From Membranipora membranacea (Eukaryota > Bryozoa > Gymnolaemata > Cheilostomatida > Membraniporidae): a DNA stretch of 64,000 nucleotides. The stretch is from contig OU612071.1 of assembly GCA_914767715.1 (NCBI GenBank), forward strand, positions 7,981,493 through 8,045,492, read 5' to 3'. The stretch's first letter is position 1; each line of letters starts with the position of its first letter. The notes under the pieces are model-generated. The model searched no databases. It worked only from the letters and a program-made list of their open reading frames with translations, and was not told the origin of the DNA. This document shows, piece by piece, positions 27,470 through 39,215 of the stretch. Both the position numbers and the translations under genes were made by a program.

Positions 27470-29855
27470 TCAAACTCAGACCAGTTCAAGCCCTTATATA
27501 CCTCATTCAAAATCCAGAATATGGAGATTCTTGGATAACCTGGTGGCTTGTAACGCTGACTTGAAATTTACAAAAATATACCAAGGGAGGGTATCACGCT
27601 TTTTTTTCGCTCGGATCAAAAAATAGATTTGCTTCTAACCTACCTCATAAGGTGAAGCAACTCCTGCTCATTTCAGATCTGAAATCCGTTTAGCTCTGAG
27701 GGTCTTTGTTCTCAGTCAGCGTCCGTCTTAACGAGGCTCACTTTTGCTCTAAAAAAACATGCCAAACGGCGGCAATAAAAAATTAAAAGTTTGTCGCAAT
27801 CATATCAAACTCAGACCAGTTCAAGCCCTTATATACCTCATTCAAAATCCAGAATATGGAGATTCTCGGATAACCTTGTGGCTTGAAACGCTGACTTGAA
27901 ATTTACAAAAATATACCAAGGGAGGGTATCACGCTTTTTTTTCGCTCGGATCAAAAAAAAGATTTGCTTCTAACCTACCTCATAAGGTGAAGCAACTCCT
28001 GCTCATTTCAGATCTGAAATCCGTTTAGCTCTGAGGGTCTTTGTTCTCAGTCAGCGTCCGTCTTAACGAGGCTCACTTTTGCTCTAAAAAAACATGCCAA
28101 ACGGCGGCAATAAAAAATTAAAAGTTTGTCGCAATCATATCAAACTCAGACCAGTTCAAGCCCTTATATACCTCATTCAAAATCCAGAATATGGAGATTC
28201 TCGGATAACCTGGTGGCTTGTAACGCTGACTTGAAATTTACAAAAATATACCAAGGGAGGGTATCACGCTTTTTTTTCGCTCGGATCAAAAAATGGATTT
28301 GCTTCTAACCTACCTCATAAGGTGAAGCAACTCCTGCTCATTTCAGATCTGAAATCCGTTTAGCTCTGAGGGTCTTTGTTCTCAGTCAGCGTCCGTCTTA
28401 ACGAGGCTCACTTTTGCTCTAAAAAAACATGCCAAACGGCGGCAATAAAAAATTAAAAGTTTGTCGCAATCATATCAAACTCAGACCAGTTCAAGCCCTT
28501 ATATACCTCATTCAAAATCCAGAATATGGAGATTCTCGGATAACCTGGTGGCTTGTAACGCTGACTTGAAATTTACAAAAATATGCCAAGGGAGGGTATC
28601 ACGCTTTTTTTTCGCTCGGATCAAAAAATAGATTTGCTTCTAACCTACCTCATAAGGTGAAGCAACTCCTGCTCATTTCAGATCCGAAATCCGTTTAGCT
28701 CTGAGGGTCTTTGTTCTCAGTCAGCGTCCGTCTTAACGAGGCTCACTTTTGCTCTAAAAAAACATGCCAAACGGCGGCAATAAAAAATTAAAAGTTTGTC
28801 GCAATCATATCAAACTCAGACCAGTTCAAGCCCTTATATACCTCATTCAAAATCCAGAATATGGAGATTCTCGGACAACCTGGCGGCTTGTAACGCTGAC
28901 TTGAAATTTACAAAAATATACCAAGGGAGGGTATCACGCTTTTTTTTCGCTCGGATCAAAAAATAGATTTGCTTCTAACCTACCTCATAAGGTGAAGCAA
29001 CTCCTGCTCATTTCAGATCTGCAAACCGTTTAGCTCTGAGGGTCTTTGTTCTCAGTCAGCGTCCGTCTTAATGAGGCTCACTTTTGCTCTAAAAAAACAT
29101 GCCAAACGGCGGCAATAAAAAATTAAAAGTTTGTCGCAATCATATCAAACTCAGACCAGTTCAAGCCCTTATATACCTCATTCAAAATCCAGAATATGGA
29201 GATTCTCGGATAACCTGGTGGCTTGTAACGCTGACTTGAAATTTACAAAAATATACCAAGGGAGGGTATCACGCTTTTTTTTCGCTCGGATCAAAAAATA
29301 GATTTGCTTCTAACCTACCTCATAAGGTGAAGCAACTCCTGCTCATTTCAGATCCGAAATCCGTTTAGCTCTGAGGGTCTTTGTTCTCAGTCAGCGTCCG
29401 TCTTAACGAGGCTCACTTTTGCTCTAAAAAAACATGCCAAACGGCGGCAATAAATAATTAAAAGTTTGTCGCAATCATATCAAACTCAGACCAGTTCAAG
29501 CCCTTATATACCTCATTCAAAATCCAGAATATGGAGATTCTCGGATAACCTGGTGGCTTGTAACGCTGACTTGAAATTTACAAAAATATACCAAGGGAGG
29601 GTATCACGCTTTTTTTATTGCTCGGATCAAAAAATAGATTTGCTTCTAACCTACCTCATAAGGTGAAGCAACTCCTGCTCATTTCAGATCTGAAATCCGT
29701 TTAGCTCTGAGGGTCTTTGTTCTCAGTCAGCGTCCGTCTTAACGAGGCTCACTTTTGCTCTAAAAAAACATGCCAAACGGCGGCAATAAAAAATTAAAAG
29801 TTTGTCGCAATCATATCAAACTCAGACCAGTTCAAGCCCGTATATACCTCATTCA
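27470..29855 (+). repeat. Block F copy 1: 7 monomers repeated at 3,016-bp offset
   Basis: The ordered markers ATTCTTGG (about 27,526), GGCTTGAAACG (about 27,878), TCAAAAAAAAGATTTG (about 27,951), AAATGGATTTG, AATATGCCAAGG, CAGATCCG, CTGGCGGCTTG, TTAATGAGG, TAAATAATTA (about 29,452) and CCCGTATATACC (about 29,838) all recur 3,015-3,016 bp downstream. Copy 1 has TAACCTTGTGGC where copy 2 has TAACCTGGTGGC. Confidence 0.9.
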
Positions 29856-30485
29856 AAACCCAGAATATGGAGATTCTTGGATAACCTGGTGGCTTGTAAC
29901 GCTGACTTGAAATTTACAAAAATATACCAAGGGAGGGTATCACGCTTTTTTTTCGCTCGGATCAAAAAATAGATTTGCTTCTAACCTACCTCATAAGGTG
30001 AAGCAACTCCTGCTCATTTCAGATCTTAAATCCGTTTAGCTCTGAGGGTCTTTGTTCTCAGTCAGCGTCCGTCTTAACGAGGCTCACTTTTGCTCTAAAA
30101 AAACATGCCAAACGGCGGCAATAAAAAATTAAAAGTTTGTCGCAATCATATCAAACTCAGACCAGTTCAAGCCCTTATATACCTCATTCAAAACCCAGAA
30201 TATGGAGATTCTTGGATAACCTGGTGGCTTGTAACGCTGACTTGAAATTTACAAAAATATACCAAGGGAGGGTATCACGCTTTTTTTTCGCTCGGATCAA
30301 AAAATAGATTTGCTTCTAACCTACCTCATAAGGTGAAGCAACTCCTGCTCATTTCAGATCTGAAATCCGTTTAGCTCTGAGGGTCTTTGTTCTCAGTCAG
30401 CGTCCGTCTTAACGAGGCTCACTTTTGCTCTAAAAAAACATGCCAAACGGCGGCAATAAAAAATTAAAAGTTTGTCGCAATCATA
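29856..30485 (+). repeat. Spacer monomers between the block F copies
   Basis: About two monomers of the type AAAACCCAGAATATGG with ATTCTTGG lie between the two homologous 7-monomer stretches. They are absent from the equivalent position after copy 2. The duplication is therefore spaced at nine monomers while the markers cover seven. Confidence 0.8.
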
Positions 30486-32871
30486 TCAAACTCAGACCAG
30501 TTCAAGCCCTTATATACCTCATTCAAAATCCAGAATATGGAGATTCTTGGATAACCTGGTGGCTTGTAACGCTGACTTGAAATTTACAAAAATATACCAA
30601 GGGAGGGTATCACGCTTTTTTTTCGCTCGGATCAAAAAATAGATTTGCTTCTAACCTACCTCATAAGGTGAAGCAACTCCTGCTCATTTCAGATCTGAAA
30701 TCCGTTTAGCTCTGAGGGTCTTTGTTCTCAGTCAGCGTCCGTCTTAACGAGGCTCACTTTTGCTCTAAAAAAACATGCCAAACGGCGGCAATAAAAAATT
30801 AAAAGTTTGTCGCAATCATATCAAACTCAGACCAGTTCAAGCCCTTATATACCTCATTCAAAATCCAGAATATGGAGATTCTCGGATAACCTGGTGGCTT
30901 GAAACGCTGACTTGAAATTTACAAAAATATACCAAGGGAGGGTATCACGCTTTTTTTTCGCTCGGATCAAAAAAAAGATTTGCTTCTAACCTACCTCATA
31001 AGGTGAAGCAACTCCTGCTCATTTCAGATCTGAAATCCGTTTAGCTCTGAGGGTCTTTGTTCTCAGTCAGCGTCCGTCTTAACGAGGCTCACTTTTGCTC
31101 TAAAAAAACATGCCAAACGGCGGCAATAAAAAATTAAAAGTTTGTCGCAATCATATCAAACTCAGACCAGTTCAAGCCCTTATATACCTCATTCAAAATC
31201 CAGAATATGGAGATTCTCGGATAACCTGGTGGCTTGTAACGCTGACTTGAAATTTACAAAAATATACCAAGGGAGGGTATCACGCTTTTTTTTCGCTCGG
31301 ATCAAAAAATGGATTTGCTTCTAACCTACCTCATAAGGTGAAGCAACTCCTGCTCATTTCAGATCTGAAATCCGTTTAGCTCTGAGGGTCTTTGTTCTCA
31401 GTCAGCGTCCGTCTTAACGAGGCTCACTTTTGCTCTAAAAAAACATGCCAAACGGCGGCAATAAAAAATTAAAAGTTTGTCGCAATCATATCAAACTCAG
31501 ACCAGTTCAAGCCCTTATATACCTCATTCAAAATCCAGAATATGGAGATTCTCGGATAACCTGGTGGCTTGTAACGCTGACTTGAAATTTACAAAAATAT
31601 GCCAAGGGAGGGTATCACGCTTTTTTTTCGCTCGGATCAAAAAATAGATTTGCTTCTAACCTACCTCATAAGGTGAAGCAACTCCTGCTCATTTCAGATC
31701 CGAAATCCGTTTAGCTCTGAGGGTCTTTGTTCTCAGTCAGCGTCCGTCTTAACGAGGCTCACTTTTGCTCTAAAAAAACATGCCAAACGGCGGCAATAAA
31801 AAATTAAAAGTTTGTCGCAATCATATCAAACTCAGACCAGTTCAAGCCCTTATATACCTCATTCAAAATCCAGAATATGGAGATTCTCGGATAACCTGGC
31901 GGCTTGTAACGCTGACTTGAAATTTACAAAAATATACCAAGGGAGGGTATCACGCTTTTTTTTCGCTCGGATCAAAAAATAGATTTGCTTCTAACCTACC
32001 TCATAAGGTGAAGCAACTCCTGCTCATTTCAGATCTGCAAACCGTTTAGCTCTGAGGGTCTTTGTTCTCAGTCAGCGTCCGTCTTAATGAGGCTCACTTT
32101 TGCTCTAAAAAAACATGCCAAACGGCGGCAATAAAAAATTAAAAGTTTGTCGCAATCATATCAAACTCAGACCAGTTCAAGCCCTTATATACCTCATTCA
32201 AAATCCAGAATATGGAGATTCTCGGATAACCTGGTGGCTTGTAACGCTGACTTGAAATTTACAAAAATATACCAAGGGAGGGTATCACGCTTTTTTTTCG
32301 CTCGGATCAAAAAATAGATTTGCTTCTAACCTACCTCATAAGGTGAAGCAACTCCTGCTCATTTCAGATCCGAAATCCGTTTAGCTCTGAGGGTCTTTGT
32401 TCTCAGTCAGCGTCCGTCTTAACGAGGCTCACTTTTGCTCTAAAAAAACATGCCAAACGGCGGCAATAAATAATTAAAAGTTTGTCGCAATCATATCAAA
32501 CTCAGACCAGTTCAAGCCCTTATATACCTCATTCAAAATCCAGAATATGGAGATTCTCGGATAACCTGGTGGCTTGTAACGCTGACTTGAAATTTACAAA
32601 AATATACCAAGGGAGGGTATCACGCTTTTTTTATTGCTCGGATCAAAAAATAGATTTGCTTCTAACCTACCTCATAAGGTGAAGCAACTCCTGCTCATTT
32701 CAGATCTGAAATCCGTTTAGCTCTGAGGGTCTTTGTTCTCAGTCAGCGTCCGTCTTAACGAGGCTCACTTTTGCTCTAAAAAAACATGCCAAACGGCGGC
32801 AATAAAAAATTAAAAGTTTGTCGCAATCATATCAAACTCAGACCAGTTCAAGCCCGTATATACCTCATTCA
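30486..32871 (+). repeat. Block F copy 2: 7 monomers
   Basis: Repeats the markers of block F copy 1 in the same order 3,016 bp downstream and ends just after CCCGTATATACC near 32,855. Beyond that point the sequence changes to monomers with CCGCTCGG, CTGCAAACCG and GGGTCCTTG. Confidence 0.9.
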
Positions 32872-35800
32872 AAATCCAGAATATGGAGATTCTCGGATAA
32901 CCTGGTGGCTTGTAACGCTGACTTGAAATTTACAAAAATATACCAAGGGAGGGTATCACGCTTTTTTTCCGCTCGGATCAAAAAATAGATTTGCTTCTAA
33001 CCTACCTCATAAGGTGAAGCAACTCCTGCTCATTTCAGATCTGCAAACCGTTTAGCTCTGAGGGTCCTTGTTCTCAGTCAGCGTCCGTCTTAACGAGGCT
33101 CACTTTTGCTCTAAAAAAACATGCCAAACGGCGGCAATAAAAAATTAAAAGTTTGTCGCAATCATATCAAACTCAGACCAGTTCAAGCCCTTATATACCT
33201 CATTCAAAATCCAGAATATGGAGATTCTCGGATAACCTGGTGGCTTGTAACGCTGACTTGAAATTTACAAAAATATACCAAGGGAGGGTATCACGCTTTT
33301 TTTTCGCTCGGATCAAAAAATAGATTTGCTTCTAACCTACCTCATAAGGTGAAGCAACTCCTGCTCATTTCAGATCTGAAATCCGTTTAGCTCTGAGGGT
33401 CTTTGTTCTCAGTCAGCGTCCGTCTAAACGAGGCTCACTTTTGCTCTAAAAAAACATGCCAAACGGCGGCAATAAAAAATTAAAAGTTTGTCGCAATCAT
33501 ATCAAAGTCAGACCAGTTCAAGCCCTTATATACCTCATTCAAAATCCAGAATATGGAGATTCTCGGATAACCTGGTGGCTTGTAACGCTGACTTGAAATT
33601 TACAAAAATATACCAAGGGAGGGTATCACGCTTTTTTTCCGCTCGGATCAAAAAATAGATTTGCTTCTAACCTACCTCATAAGGTGAAGCAACTCCTGCT
33701 CATTTCAGATCTGCAAACCGTTTAGCTCTGAGGGTCCTTGTTCTCAGTCAGCGTCCGTCTTAACGAGGCTCACTTTTGCTCTAAAAAAACATGCCAAACG
33801 GCGGCAATAAAAAATTAAAAGTTTGTCGCAATCATATCAAACTCAGACCAGTTCAAGCCCTTATATACCTCATTCAAAATCCAGAATATGGAGATTCTCG
33901 GATAACCTGGTGGCTTGTAACGCTGACTTGAAATTTACAAAAATATACCAAGGGAGGGTATCACGCTTTTTTTTCGCTCGGATCAAAAAATAGATTTGCT
34001 TCTAACCTACCTCATAAGGTGAAGCAACTCCTGCTCATTTCAGATCTGAAATCCGTTTAGCTCTGAGGGTCTTTGTTCTCAGTCAGCGTCCGTCTTAACG
34101 AGGCTCACTTTTGCTCTAAAAAAACATGCCAAACGGCGGCAATAAAAAATTAAAAGTTTGTCGCAATCATATCAAACTCAGACCAGTTCAAGCCCTTATA
34201 TACCTCATTCAAAATCCAGAATATGGAGATTCTTGGATAACCTGGTGGCTTGTAACGCTGACTTGAAATTTACAAAAATATACCAAGGGAGGGTATCACG
34301 CTTTTTTTTCGCTCGGATCAAAAAATAGATTTGCTTCTAACCTACCTCATAAGGTGAAGCAACTCCTGCTCATTTCAGATCTGCAAACCGTTTAGCTCTG
34401 AGGGTCTTTGTTCTCAGTCAGCGTCCGTCTTAACGAGGCTCACTTTTGCTCTAAAAAAACATGCCAAACGGCGGCAATAAAAAATTAAAAGTTTGTCGCA
34501 ATCATATCAAACTCAGACCAGTTCAAGCCCTTATATACCTCATTCAAAATCCAGAATATGGAGATTCTCGGATAACCTGGTGGCTTGTAACGCTGACTTG
34601 AAATTTACAAAAATATACCAAGGGAGGGTATCACGCTTTTTTTTCGCTCGGATCAAAAAATAGATTTGCTTCTAACCTACCTCATAAGGTGAAGCAACTC
34701 CTGCTCATTTCAGATCCGAAATCCGTTTAGCTCTGAGGGTCTTTGTTCTCAGTCAGCGTCCGTCTTAACGAGGCTCACTTTTGCTCTAAAAAAACATGCC
34801 AAACGGCGGCAATAAATAATTAAAAGTTTGTCGCAATCATATCAAACTCAGACCAGTTCAAGCCCTTATATACCTCATTCAAAATCCAGAATATGGAGAT
34901 TCTCGGATAACCTGGTGGCTTGTAACGCTGACTTGAAATTTACAAAAATATACCAAGGGAGGGTATCACGCTTTTTTTATTGCTCGGATCAAAAAATAGA
35001 TTTGCTTCTAACCTACCTCATAAGGTGAAGCAACTCCTGCTCATTTCAGATCTGAAATCCGTTTAGCTCTGAGGGTCTTTGTTCTCAGTCAGCGGCCGTC
35101 TTAACGAGGCTCACTTTTGCTCTAAAAAAACATGCCAAACGGCGGCAATAAAAAATTAAAAGTTTGTCGCAATCATATCAAACTCAGACCAGTTCAAGCC
35201 CTTATATACCTCATTCAAAACCCAGAATATGGAGATTCTTGGATAACCTGGTGGCTTGTAACGCTGACTTGAAATTTACAAAAATATACCAAGGGAGGGT
35301 ATCACGCTTTTTTTTCGCTCGGATCAAAAAATAGATTTGCTTCTAACCTACCTCATAAGGTGAAGCAACTCCTGCTCATTTCAGATCTGAAATCCGTTTA
35401 GCTCTGAGGGTCTTTGTTCTCAGTCAGCGTCCGTCTTAACGAGGCTCACTTTTGCTCTAAAAAACCATGCCAAACGGCGGCAATAAAAAATTAAAAGTTT
35501 GTCGCAATCATATCAAAGTCAGACCAGTTCAAGCCCTTATATACCTCATTCAAAATCCAGAATATGGAGATTCTCGGATAACCTGGTGGCTTGTAACGCT
35601 GACATGAAATTTACAAAAATATACCAAGGGAGGGTATCACGCTTTTTTTCCGCTCGGATCAAAAAATAGATTTGCTTCTAACCTACCTCATAAGGTGAAG
35701 CAACTCCTGCTCATTTCAGATCTGCAAACCGTTTAGCTCTGAGGGTCCTTGTTCTCAGTCAGCGTCCGTCTTAACGAGGCTCACTTTTGCTCTAAAAAAA

Positions 35801-36869
35801 CATGCCAAACGGCGGCAATAAAAAATTAAAAGTTTGTCGCAATCATATCAAACTCAGACCAGTTCAAGCCCTTATATACCTCATTCAAAATCCAGAATAT
35901 GGAGATTCTCGGATAACCTGGTGGCTTGTAACGCTGACTTGAAATTTACAAAAATATACCAAGGGAGGGTATCACGCTTTTTTTTCGCTCGGATCAAAAA
36001 ATAGATTTGCTTCTAACCTACCTCATAAGGTGAAGCAACTCCTGCTCATTTCAGATCTGAAATCCGTTTAGCTCTGAGGGTCTTTGTTCTCAGTCAGCGT
36101 CCGTCTAAACGAGGCTCACTTTTGCTCTAAAAAAACATGCCAAACGGCGGCAATAAAAAATTAAAAGTTTGTCGCAATCATATCAAACTCAGACCAGTTC
36201 AAGCCCTTATATACCTCATTCAAAATCCAGAATATGGAGATTCTCGGATAACCTGGTGGCTTGTAACGCTGACATGAAATTTACAAAAATATACCAAGGG
36301 AGGGTATCACGCTTTTTTTTCGCTTGGATCAAAAAATAGATTTGCTTCTAACCTACCTCATAAGGTGAAGCGACTCCTGCTCATTTCAGATCTGAAATCC
36401 GTTTAGCTCTGAGGGTCTTTGTTCTCAGTCAGCGTCCGTCTTAACGAGGCTCACTTTTGCTCTAAAAAAACATGCCAAACGGCGGCAATAAAAAATTAAA
36501 AGTTTGTCGCAATCATATCAAACTCAGACCAGTTCAAGCCCTTATATACCTCATTCAAAATCCAGAATATGGAGATTCTCGGATAACCTGGTGGCTTGTA
36601 ACGCTGACTTGAAATTTACAAAAATATACCAAGGGAGGGTATCACGCTTTTTTTTCGCTCGGATCAAAAAATAGATTTGCTTCTAACCTACCTCATAAGG
36701 TGAAGCAACTCCTGCTCATTTCAGATCTGAAATCCGTTTAGCTCTGAGGGTCTTTGTTCTCAGTCAGCGTCCGTCTTAACGAGGCTCACTTTTGCTCTAA
36801 AAAAACATGCCAAACGGCGGCAATAAAAAATTAAAAGTTTGTCGCAATCATATCAAACTCAGACCAGTT

Positions 36870-37204
36870 CAAGCCCTTATATACCTCATTCAAAATCCAG
36901 AATATGGAGATTCTCGGATAACCTGGTGGCTTGTAACGCTGACTTGAAATTTACAAAAATATACCAAGGGAGGGTATCACGCTTTTTTTTCGCTCGGATC
37001 AAAAAATAGATTTGCTTCTAACCTACCTCATAAGGTGAAGCAACTCCTGCTCATTTCAGATCTGAAATCCGTTTAGCTCTGAGGGTCTTTGTTCTCAGTC
37101 AGCGTCCGTCTTAACGAGGCTCACTTTTGCTCTAAAAAAACATGCCAAACGGCGGCAATAAAAAATTAAAAGTTTGTCGCAATCATATCAAACTCAGACC
37201 AGTT
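36870..37204 (+). repeat. Reference (consensus) satellite monomer, 335 bp
   Basis: This copy matches what I judge to be the majority sequence; the copies starting at 36535 and 37205 look identical to it. Landmarks in monomer coordinates: TATA-like TTATATACC at 8-16; a T8 tract at 114-121 followed by CGCTCGGATC; dyad ACCTCATAAGGT at 156-167; a perfect 16-bp palindrome at 184-199; inverted repeat CTGAG/CTCAG at 210-228; an A7 tract at 265-271; and AATAAA at 288-293. C is 75, G is 59 and CpG is 12 of 335. The length is close to twice a nucleosome-plus-linker repeat. An ATG frame of 46 codons begins at monomer base 273 and runs into the next monomer; I regard it as incidental. Confidence 0.95.
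37053..37068. repeat. Perfect 16-bp palindrome in the satellite monomer
   Basis: The sequence ATTTCAGATCTGAAAT equals its own reverse complement. It is present in most monomers of the left arm, always at monomer bases 184-199. The beta- and alpha-type monomers that dominate from about 51 kb onward carry AAATCT in place of the central AGATCT, and beta also changes GAAAT to GAATT, so the symmetry is lost there. Short dyads are a reported feature of some centromeric satellites and can be sites for protein dimers; no binder is known here. Confidence 0.9.
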
Positions 37205-39215
37205 CAAGCCCTTATATACCTCATTCAAAATCCAGAATATGGAGATTCTCGGATAACCTGGTGGCTTGTAACGCTGACTTGAAATTTACAAAAATATACC
37301 AAGGGAGGGTATCACGCTTTTTTTTCGCTCGGATCAAAAAATAGATTTGCTTCTAACCTACCTCATAAGGTGAAGCAACTCCTGCTCATTTCAGATCTGA
37401 AATCCGTTTAGCTCTGAGGGTCTTTGTTCTCAGTCAGCGTCCGTCTTAACGAGGCTCACTTTTGCTCTAAAAAAACATGCCAAACGGCGGCAATAAAAAA
37501 TTAAAAGTTTGTCGCAATCATATCAAACTCAGACCAGTTCAAGCCCTTATATACCTCATTCAAAATCCAGAATATGGAGATTCTCGGATAACCTGGTGGC
37601 TTGTAACGCTGACTTGAAATTTACAAAAATATACCAAGGGAGGGTATCACGCTTTTTTTTCGCTCGGATCAAAAAATAGATTTGCTTCTAACCTACCTCA
37701 TAAGGTGAAGCAACTCCTGCTCATTTTAGATCCGAAATCCGTTTAGCTCTGAGGGTCTTTGTTCTCAGTCAGCGTCCGTCTTAACGAGGCTCACTTTTGC
37801 TCTAAAAAAACATGCCAAACGGCGACAATAAAAAATTAAAAGTTTGTCGCAATCATATCAAACTCAGACCAGTTCAAGCCCTTATATACCTCATTCAAAA
37901 TCCAGAATATGGAGATTCTCGGATAACCTGGTGGCTTGTAACGCTGACTTGAAATTTACAAAAATATACCAAGGGAGGGTATCACGCTTTTTTTATTGCT
38001 CGGATCAAAAAATAGATTTGCTTCTAACCTACCTCATAAGGTGAAGCAACTCCTGCTCATTTCAGATCTGAAATCCGTTTAGCTCTGAGGGTCTTTGTTC
38101 TCAGTCAGCGTCCGTCTTAACGAGGCTCACTTTTGCTCTAAAAAAACATGCCAAACGGCGGCAATAAAAAATTAAAAGTTTGTCGCAATCATATCAAACT
38201 CAGACCAGTTCAAGCCCTTATATACCTCATTCAAAATCCAGAATATGGAGATTCTCGGATAACCTGGTGGCCTGTAACGCTGACTTGAAATTTACAAAAA
38301 TATACCAAGGGAGGGTATCACGCTTTTTTTTCGCTCGGATCAAAAAATAGATTTGCTTCTAACCTACCTCATAAGGTGAAGCAACTCCTGCTCATTTCAG
38401 ATCTGAAATCCGTTTAGCTCTGAGGGTCTTTGTTCTCAGTCAGCGTCCGTCTTAACGAGGCTCACTTTTGCTCTAAAAAAACATGCCAAACGGCGGCAAT
38501 AAAAAATTAAAAGTTTGTCGCAATCATATCAAACTCAGACCAGTTCAAGCCCTTATATACCTCATTCAAAATCCAGAATATGGAGATTCTCGGATAACCT
38601 GGTGGCTTGTAACGCTGACATGAAATTTACAAAAATATACCAAGGGAGGGTATCACGCTTTTTTTTCGCTTGGATCAAAAAATAGATTTGCTTCTAACCT
38701 ACCTCATAAGGTGAAGCGACTCCTGCTCATTTCAGATCTGAAATCCGTTTAGCTCTGAGGGTCTTTGTTCTCAGTCAGCGTCCGTCTTAACGAGGCTCAC
38801 TTTTGCTCTAAAAAAACATGCCAAACGGCGGCAATAAAAAATTAAAAGTTTGTCGCAATCATATCAAACTCAGACCAGTTCAAGCCCTTATATACCTCAT
38901 TCAAAATCCAGAATATGGAGATTCTCGGATAACCTGGTGGCTTGTAACGCTGACTTGAAATTTACAAAAATATACCAAGGGAGGGTATCACGCTTTTTTT
39001 TCGCTCGGATCAAAAAATAGATTTGCTTCTAACCTACCTCATAAGGTTAAGCAACTCCTGCTCATTTCAGATCTGAAATCCGTTTAGCTCTGAGGGTCTT
39101 TGTTCTCAGTCAGCGTCCGTCTTAACGAGGCTCACTTTTGCTCTAAAAAAACATGCCAAACGGCGGCAATAAAAAATTAAAAGTTAGTCGCAATCATATA
39201 AAACTCAGACCAGTT

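Larger units (their letters stand above)
32872..39215 (+). repeat. Block G: mixed monomers with local 2-, 6-, 7- and 8-monomer echoes
   Basis: GGGTCCTTG occurs near 33,065, 33,735 and 35,745 (offsets 670 and 2,010). CGTCTAAACG occurs near 33,421 and 36,102 (8 monomers). CAAAGTCAGACC occurs near 33,504 and 35,515. The linked CTGACATGAAAT, CGCTTGG and GCGACTCC variants occur near 36,271 and 38,617 (7 monomers). Three consecutive consensus monomers run from 36535 to 37539. No single unit size covers the block. The monomer with ATAAGGTTAAGC at 39041 recurs exactly 6,700 bp later, beyond block H. Confidence 0.82.

Noticed and set aside
36870-37204. CENP-B box in the monomer
   Set aside because: The closest stretch, TTCGCTCGGATC, lacks the required A and the CGGG half on either strand.
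37142-37282. 46-codon ATG frame present in each consensus monomer
   Set aside because: A random frame of this length is expected in 335 bp. It is freely broken by single-base indels in the A tracts of many monomers, and the product has no recognisable motif.
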